NCBI GenBank assembly: GCA_003139975.1
Contig: PLHN01000466.1
Span: 1-6,795 of the forward strand
Source: Acidobacteriaceae bacterium
GTDB taxonomy: Bacteria > Acidobacteriota > Terriglobia > Terriglobales > Acidobacteriaceae
Reading direction: 5' to 3'
Length of the DNA: 6,795 nucleotides
The notes under the pieces were generated by a model that was not told the DNA's origin, did no database searches, and was given only the letters and a program-made list of their open reading frames with translations. The stretch's first letter is position 1, and the number at the start of each line of letters is the position of its first letter. Position numbers and translations under genes: made by a program. Shown here one piece after another: positions 1 to 4,398 of the stretch.

Positions 1-1092
1 AATCCAGAGAGCGTGAAGATCGCTGTGCAGAGCGTCTCCCGGTCCTTCGCCCATGGACATGGCAGCGCTGAAGCTCTTGCCGGCATCTTCGCTTATCGTG
101 AGGAAGAATCCAGTCTTGTAGACGCGGTCGGCATTCTTGGGATCGATCTCCAAACGTGCGAAGTAGAATGGACGGCCGCTGATATTGAAGGAATTATTGA
201 CTTCCGACCAGCTATCGCCGGCATCGTCTGATCGAAACAATGCCGTATGATTCCGCGCTTCTACGACGGCGTAGACGCGCATGTGATTGCTGGGCGCCAC
301 CGCGACGCCAATGCGGCCGAGGTCGCCCTCGGGAAGACCCTTGCGTAATTCATGCCAGGTGGCGCCGCCATCGGTCGATTTGAATAGGCCGCCGCCGGGG
401 CCGCCGGAGCGGAAATTCCATGGCTCCCGCCGAACGTCCCACATGGCGGCGTAAAGCACGTTCGAGTCTTGCGGGTCCATCGCCATTTCAGCGCAGCCCG
501 TACTGTCATTGCGGAAGAGAATCTTGTTCCACGTCTTGCCGCCGTCGGTCGTTTTATAGACGCCGCGCTCGGTGTTGGAACTCCAGAGATGACCGAGAGC
601 GCACGCATAGACAGTGTTGCCGTCTTTCGGATGAATGACGATGCGGCTGACATGCTCAGAATCCGGAAGGCCGACAGCCTCCCAGTTCTCGCCGCCGTCA
701 CGCGAGCGGTAGACGCCGGTGCCTACCGAAACACTATTTCGCGCCCAGGACTCGCCCGTGCCAACCCAAACCGTCTGTGGATTGGAAGGGTCGACGGCAA
801 TCGAGCCAATCGAAAGCGAAGATTGCTTGTCAAAGATGGGTTTGAACGTTGTGCCGCCATCGCGCGATTTCCACACGCCGCCGCTGGCCGAGCCAATATA
901 GATGGTCAGCCTCCCCCCCTCGTGAACAGCGGTGATGTCGGCAACACGTCCGCCCATGGCAGCCGGGCCGATCGCGCGGATCGGCAACCCGCTCAGCGTG
1001 TCGGAATCGAGTGTTACATCCTGCGCCGCAGCCAGCAGCGCTAGCGCGGCGACAAACGGAACCATCCACAGCGAACGAAAACGAATAAACAT
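1..1092 (-). CDS. Secreted BNR/Asp-box beta-propeller protein (VPS10/sortilin-like, 'glycosyl hydrolase BNR repeat' family), 3'-truncated by window edge
   Basis: The minus-strand frame is open for 364 codons from ATG at 1092 to the left edge without a stop, so only the N-terminal part is present. Residues 1-24 form a signal peptide: basic start (MFIRFR), hydrophobic core (VPFVAALALLAAA), likely cleavage near AAAQ. There is no lipobox Cys. Six Asp-box motifs (S/T-x-D-x-G-x-T/S-W/F) follow at about residues 76-83 (SRDGGTTF), 130-137 (SRDGGENW), 181-188 (TTDGGKTW), 239-246 (STDGGATW), 288-295 (SDDAGDSW) and 334-341 (SEDAGKSF). Each marks a hairpin of a multi-bladed propeller. The last visible residues (SDLHALWI) are typical of the sortilin-like BNR family, whose members usually run to about 1000 residues, so roughly two thirds is probably missing. 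Despite the 'glycosyl hydrolase' label, enzymatic activity is unproven for this family; binding of protein or glycan outside the cytoplasm is as likely. It lies downstream of the LolA-like gene on the same strand, 128 bp away. Family confident, function not. Confidence 0.9.
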   Translation of the reverse strand, partial: MFIRFRSLWMVPFVAALALLAAAQDVTLDSDTLSGLPIRAIGPAAMGGRVADITAVHEGGRLTIYIGSASGGVWKSRDGGTTFKPIFDKQSSLSIGSIAVDPSNPQTVWVGTGESWARNSVSVGTGVYRSRDGGENWEAVGLPDSEHVSRIVIHPKDGNTVYACALGHLWSSNTERGVYKTTDGGKTWNKILFRNDSTGCAEMAMDPQDSNVLYAAMWDVRREPWNFRSGGPGGGLFKSTDGGATWHELRKGLPEGDLGRIGVAVAPSNHMRVYAVVEARNHTALFRSDDAGDSWSEVNNSFNISGRPFYFARLEIDPKNADRVYKTGFFLTISEDAGKSFSAAMSMGEGPGDALHSDLHALWI

Positions 1093-1095
1093 GAT

Positions 1096-1101
1096 CTCCT
1101 C
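1096..1101 (-). promoter_or_regulatory. Ribosome binding site of the BNR-propeller gene
   Basis: The minus strand reads GAGGAG here, 3 nt before the ATG at 1092. The match to the anti-Shine-Dalgarno sequence is good but the spacing is short. The in-frame ATG at codon 10 has no such motif and would remove the basic n-region of the signal peptide, so 1092 is the preferred start. Confidence 0.6.
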
Positions 1102-1155
1102 GCACCGAACCGCACGACTCGTATTCTTGCTAAGCAGTGGCGCAGCTAAATAAGG

Positions 1156-1206
1156 AAAAACTCACCGCGCCACTGCGATTGCTTCAATGCCTCACAATCG
1201 CGGTGG
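1156..1206 (-). terminator. Probable Rho-independent terminator after the LolA-like gene, with two alternative stems
   Basis: Read on the minus strand, 15 nt past the stop of the upstream gene, the segment CCACCGCGATTG (1206-1195) can pair with CAATCGCAGTGG (1181-1170) over 12 positions with one mismatched pair and a 13-nt loop. The same 5' arm can instead pair through CACCGCG (1205-1199) with CGCGGTG (1169-1163), which is followed after 2 nt by TTTTT (1160-1156). The second pairing places a GC stem next to the U-tract, as expected of an intrinsic terminator; the first would leave the U-tract 9 nt away. The two pairings are mutually exclusive, so termination may be partial, allowing some read-through into the BNR gene. 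Folding energy was not computed. Confidence 0.5.
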
Positions 1207-1220
1207 GCCAGCTCCACGGG

Positions 1221-2018
1221 CTACTGGTTGGGTGGATTCTTCGGCGCATCCGGCTTGGCCGGTTCTGCCTTGGGGGCGTCTGGCTTGGGCGCAGGAGGCG
1301 GCATCTTGAAGATTGCGTCATCCACCGGCACGTTCAACTCAATCTTCGAGATTGTGATCTTCTGCTTTTCCGTGCCTCCCTTGACGCCGCTTTCAACCGC
1401 AAAAGGGAAAACAATTCCGTCGACTTCTTTGTAATCACCAATGGAGGACTCGACATCATGATCTGTTCCCCGTACTGTACGCTTGGTCTCCTCTTTGATG
1501 GAGAGGAAAGAGTCGGCATCGATGTACACAGTCTGTATATCCCCGTTCTTCAGCGTGACCTTCAGCTTGTAGGCGTCGGTGCCTTCCACTTTCTCCTTGC
1601 CGAGAAGCTCAACTTGATTGCCCTTGTCTTTGTAGTCCATGAGTGGACCATCGAGATCGGCAGTTTCTTCCATTTCTTTGGCTTCGTCAGCCGACATCAG
1701 TTCCGGATCTTTCTTCCCCATGAAGGGCATGATCTGCCAGGCGGTTTTTCCGTCATAGCCCTGGACGGCAGTCAATCCCTGAATGGTGAATTCCAAGTGA
1801 GCCATCATGGGCCGCTTCTGGATCAGTGTGCCGGGCGCTTCCATTCCCGGGCCCATGGCCAGGGTTGCCGTTGTCTTGATCGATTTAACGCTTTTCAGCT
1901 TTTCCGCCCCGCCGCGGGCTTGAATATTCTTTGCGATGATCTCGTCCACAGTCTGAGCCGACAGGCCCGGGACCATTGCAACCACGACAACCATCGCCAA
2001 ACACAGATTCTTAACCAT
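1221..2018 (-). CDS. Exported LolA-like (outer membrane lipoprotein-sorting-like) protein with Pro/Ala/Lys-rich tail
   Basis: The protein has 265 residues from ATG 2018 to TAG 1223-1221. A Shine-Dalgarno sequence 7 nt upstream and a signal peptide starting exactly there (MVKNLCLAMVVVVAMVPGLSA, cut before Q22) fix the start; the frame stays open upstream to 2180 but that extension has neither. Mature residues 22-50 (TVDEIIAKNIQARGG, then KLKSVKSIKTT) match the opening helix and first strand common in acidobacterial proteins labelled outer membrane lipoprotein-sorting protein. The middle alternates strands with the motifs GYDGKTAWQ (88-96), YKLKVTLKNG (150-159) and YIDADSFLSIKEE (165-177), as in the LolA/LolB half-barrel fold. 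Residues 240-265 form a Pro/Ala/Lys tail with PDAPK twice, probably disordered. It likely acts in the periplasm and may bind a hydrophobic ligand, but true lipoprotein carriage is not shown: LolA itself is shorter and lacks such a tail. It could equally be an uncharacterised periplasmic protein of the same fold. Confidence 0.82.
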   Translation of the reverse strand: MVKNLCLAMVVVVAMVPGLSAQTVDEIIAKNIQARGGAEKLKSVKSIKTTATLAMGPGMEAPGTLIQKRPMMAHLEFTIQGLTAVQGYDGKTAWQIMPFMGKKDPELMSADEAKEMEETADLDGPLMDYKDKGNQVELLGKEKVEGTDAYKLKVTLKNGDIQTVYIDADSFLSIKEETKRTVRGTDHDVESSIGDYKEVDGIVFPFAVESGVKGGTEKQKITISKIELNVPVDDAIFKMPPPAPKPDAPKAEPAKPDAPKNPPNQ

Positions 2019-2228
2019 AATTGGTCTCCTGAGATTCTTCTGGGAATTATCGTTTGTTCCGAAGACGACTATTGTATCCCTATACGTACCGGTCGCGCTT
2101 CTGGTTCCCGACTTTGGGTAGTGATGGACAATGCAGTAAATGAAGGCCGGAAAGCCGGATTGTCTTCTTTTCTGGAACATCGCTGTCGCGCGACGTGCCA
2201 GTTGTGTATGCTGCTCTCTTAAATTCTT
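2019..2228. promoter_or_regulatory. Divergent intergenic region between the LolA-like gene and the S9 peptidase gene
   Basis: These 210 bp separate two divergent genes and must carry promoters for both, but I find no convincing -35/-10 pair. On the minus strand TACAAT (2076-2071) is a good -10-like hexamer 53 nt before the LolA-like start, with no recognisable -35 at 16-18 nt. On the plus strand TATGCT (2207-2212) and TTAAAT (2219-2224) are weak -10 candidates. A perfect 10-bp palindrome, GTCGCGCGAC (2185-2194), lies about 35 bp before the peptidase start and could be a small operator, though GC-rich palindromes of this size arise by chance. A short direct repeat, GCCGGA twice near 2145-2160, is also present. 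No conserved small ORF or RNA is evident. Confidence 0.4.
2025..2030 (-). promoter_or_regulatory. Ribosome binding site deciding the start of the LolA-like gene
   Basis: The minus strand reads AGGAGA, 6-7 nt before ATG 2018. This near-perfect Shine-Dalgarno sequence with ideal spacing is the main reason for choosing 2018 over upstream in-frame starts as far as 2180. Confidence 0.8.
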
Positions 2229-4373
2229 ATGGATCGGTCGCTTATGCGGAATCCTCGTATGCGGTCTTTGCTGGTGTCACTGCTGTTCGCGTTCACGTTT
2301 GCTGCGGTTGGACAGAATACAAAGCCGAAGCTCACGCTGGATGAATTCTTCAACTCTGTCTCTTTCGATTCGGTGAAGGTCTCCCCGGACGGCAATTCGG
2401 TCATTATTGCTGCCGAGCGAGCGGACTGGGAACAGCAGATTTTCCGCAAGGAGCTCTGGCTCTATCGTATCGCTGGCGGGGCGGGAACGCTGGTGCAACT
2501 GACGCAATCGGGACGCGACAAGGAACCCCAGTGGTCGCCGGACGGCCAGTGGATCGCCTTTCTTTCGGAACGCAAGGTGGAGAAGAGCAAGGATGACGAC
2601 GCGGGCGGGGACACCGACACCGACAAAGAGACTGCGCAGCTCTATCTTATTTCGCCGAACGGCGGTGAGGCGCTCGCGGTGACCTCCAGCAACGAAGAAG
2701 TGCATGCGTTTGCGTGGGCGGCGGATTCCAAGGCGCTGTATTTCGCGACGCGACGGCCGCGCTCCAAGGAGCAGACGGATGAGCATAAGAAGGAGTGGAA
2801 GGACGTGATCCAGTATCGCGGGGATGAGCGCGGAGACGTAATTTTTCGACTGGGACTCGATGAGGCTTTGGCGCGGCATGCCGCGGCTGGTTCCAAAGAG
2901 GCACCGGATTCGGAGAAAGATTCAAATGTAACGCCGGGGGCTGTCGCGATTGCGCATTCGGACCTGCGGTTGGAACAGATTACCATTGCGCGCGACGGGA
3001 AGCGGCTCGCCTTTCTAACTTCTTCGGTTTCCGAGCGCCAGGAGAGGGTTGAACAGATCGAGATCTACCTCGTAACATTGGCCGCCAACGCTGCGGAAGT
3101 GGCGCCCACGCGCCTAACCACCAATGAGGCAGTCGAAGTAAATCTGGAATGGGCGTCAGATAGCCGGCACTTGTTTTTTCAGATCAACGGAGGGTCGCTC
3201 GAGAAAAAATACGAAGATGCGCAGCCACGTCTTTACTCGGTCGACGCGGATAGCAAAACAGTCGAACGGTGGTTTGCAAGTTTTCCGGGCGAGGTAGTGC
3301 GATACATGGCCATGCCCGATGGTTCCGTACTGTGCGCCTGCCGGCTAGGAACAGAGGTGCAGTTCTACTCCCAGGGCGGCCCAACCGCTCCTCTGGTGAA
3401 GCGCGACGGATGGGCTGGGGCGTACGAGATACCTGCTGCAGCGCAATACTCGCCACGCATCGCCTTTGCCCATTCGGCGACGGAGCAGCCGGCCGAGATC
3501 TATATCGCTGACGGACCGGACAACCTCGCGGCCGCGCGCCCCATCAGTTCCTTCAACAAACTGTTCACGGAGCGGGAACTGCCGAAAGCGAAGCCCTATC
3601 GCTGGACTTCGGATGATGGAACTCCGGTTGAGGGCATGCTGATGTATCCGCCGGGTAGGTTTGAGGCGAAGAACCTGCCGATGTTTGTCTTCATTCACGG
3701 CGGCCCGCAGGATGCCGACGGCAATCACTTCGAAGCCGATTGGTACCAGTGGGACCGCATGGCGGCGACCGCTGGCTGGCTGGTATTTGAGCCGAATTAC
3801 CGCGGCTCGACGGGCTACGGCGACAAATTTGCGCTCGCGATTGTGCCGGAGATTGTTTCGGGTCCAGGCCACGACATTCTAACGGGCGTGGACGCGCTGG
3901 TGAAGGACGGAATTGCGGATCCTGACAAGCTCGCAATCGGCGGCTACAGTTATGGCGGGTACATGACGAACTGGCTGATTACGCAGACCACGCGCTTCAA
4001 AGCCGCTGTGACTGGCGCGGGTGCGGTGGAACATGTCGCGAATTGGGGCAACGATGACACCGTGATGGACGATGCATACTTTTTGGGTGGTCTGCCTTGG
4101 GACTCTCCGGACCGCTACCGCAGCGAGGCTGCGATCTACCAGATCAACAAGGTACGAACGCCTACGCATATGGTGGCGGGCGCAGATGATGTTCGCGTCG
4201 CAGTACTGGAGGATTATCTGCTGGACCGCGCGCTGCACGAATTGAATGTGCCAAGCAACCTGCTGATCTTTCCCGGCGAGGGCCATTCGCTCGACAAAAA
4301 TCCCTGGCACGGGAAGGTCAAGGTGCGCGAAGAATTGAAGTGGCTGGCAAAGTACGGCGGAGTAGGGAACTGA
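2229..4373 (+). CDS. Secreted S9-family prolyl oligopeptidase / acylaminoacyl-peptidase-like serine peptidase
   Basis: Complete, 714 residues, the usual S9 length. Residues 1-29 are a signal peptide (basic start, core LLVSLLFAFTFAAVG), so the enzyme should act in the periplasm or outside, cleaving short peptides. An N-terminal beta-propeller (about 35-440) shows TolB/WD40-like blade motifs: VSPDGNSVIIAAE (51-63), QWSPDGQWIAFLSE (101-114), FAWAADSKALYFATRR (161-176), IARDGKRLAFLTSS (253-266) and LEWASDSRHLFFQ (306-318). The alpha/beta-hydrolase domain (about 455-714) has HGGP (490-493) and NYRGSTGYG (523-531), then nucleophile Ser574 in GGYSYGG, Asp654 in GADDVRV and His686 in GEGHS, so the triad is intact. 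After the Asp motif, Ala658 and Glu661 replace the Pro and Gln frequent in other members. An acidic loop, DDDAGGDTDTDKE (122-134), interrupts the propeller. Three ATGs (2229, 2244, 2259) could start it and none has a good Shine-Dalgarno sequence; all keep the signal core. It stops 25 bp from the convergent amidase gene. Confidence 0.93.
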   Translation: MDRSLMRNPRMRSLLVSLLFAFTFAAVGQNTKPKLTLDEFFNSVSFDSVKVSPDGNSVIIAAERADWEQQIFRKELWLYRIAGGAGTLVQLTQSGRDKEPQWSPDGQWIAFLSERKVEKSKDDDAGGDTDTDKETAQLYLISPNGGEALAVTSSNEEVHAFAWAADSKALYFATRRPRSKEQTDEHKKEWKDVIQYRGDERGDVIFRLGLDEALARHAAAGSKEAPDSEKDSNVTPGAVAIAHSDLRLEQITIARDGKRLAFLTSSVSERQERVEQIEIYLVTLAANAAEVAPTRLTTNEAVEVNLEWASDSRHLFFQINGGSLEKKYEDAQPRLYSVDADSKTVERWFASFPGEVVRYMAMPDGSVLCACRLGTEVQFYSQGGPTAPLVKRDGWAGAYEIPAAAQYSPRIAFAHSATEQPAEIYIADGPDNLAAARPISSFNKLFTERELPKAKPYRWTSDDGTPVEGMLMYPPGRFEAKNLPMFVFIHGGPQDADGNHFEADWYQWDRMAATAGWLVFEPNYRGSTGYGDKFALAIVPEIVSGPGHDILTGVDALVKDGIADPDKLAIGGYSYGGYMTNWLITQTTRFKAAVTGAGAVEHVANWGNDDTVMDDAYFLGGLPWDSPDRYRSEAAIYQINKVRTPTHMVAGADDVRVAVLEDYLLDRALHELNVPSNLLIFPGEGHSLDKNPWHGKVKVREELKWLAKYGGVGN

Positions 4374-4398
4374 CAGCAGGAACCGGGCGTTCGAACTC

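Noticed and set aside
261..701. 146-codon minus-strand open frame
   Set aside because: It overlaps the BNR gene on the same strand in another frame. Its Arg/Ser/Ala-rich product is typical of a frame-shifted reading of GC-rich coding sequence.
469..1044. 191-codon plus-strand open frame
   Set aside because: It lies opposite the BNR-propeller frame with its six Asp boxes. Its product is compositionally odd and has no domain or ribosome site.
2019..2180. N-terminal extension of the LolA-like protein to an ATG at 2180
   Set aside because: The extension would bury the signal peptide in the interior, and the strong ribosome site directly precedes ATG 2018.
1137..2222. 361-codon plus-strand open frame starting at a GTG
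   Set aside because: It is antisense across the whole LolA-like gene, which has a signal peptide, a strong ribosome site and family-typical sequence. The plus-strand product is rich in Cys, His and Arg with no recognisable domain and no ribosome site.
3345..3872. 175-codon minus-strand open frame inside the S9 peptidase
   Set aside because: It is antisense to a gene with an intact catalytic triad and propeller, and shows no domain, signal or ribosome site.
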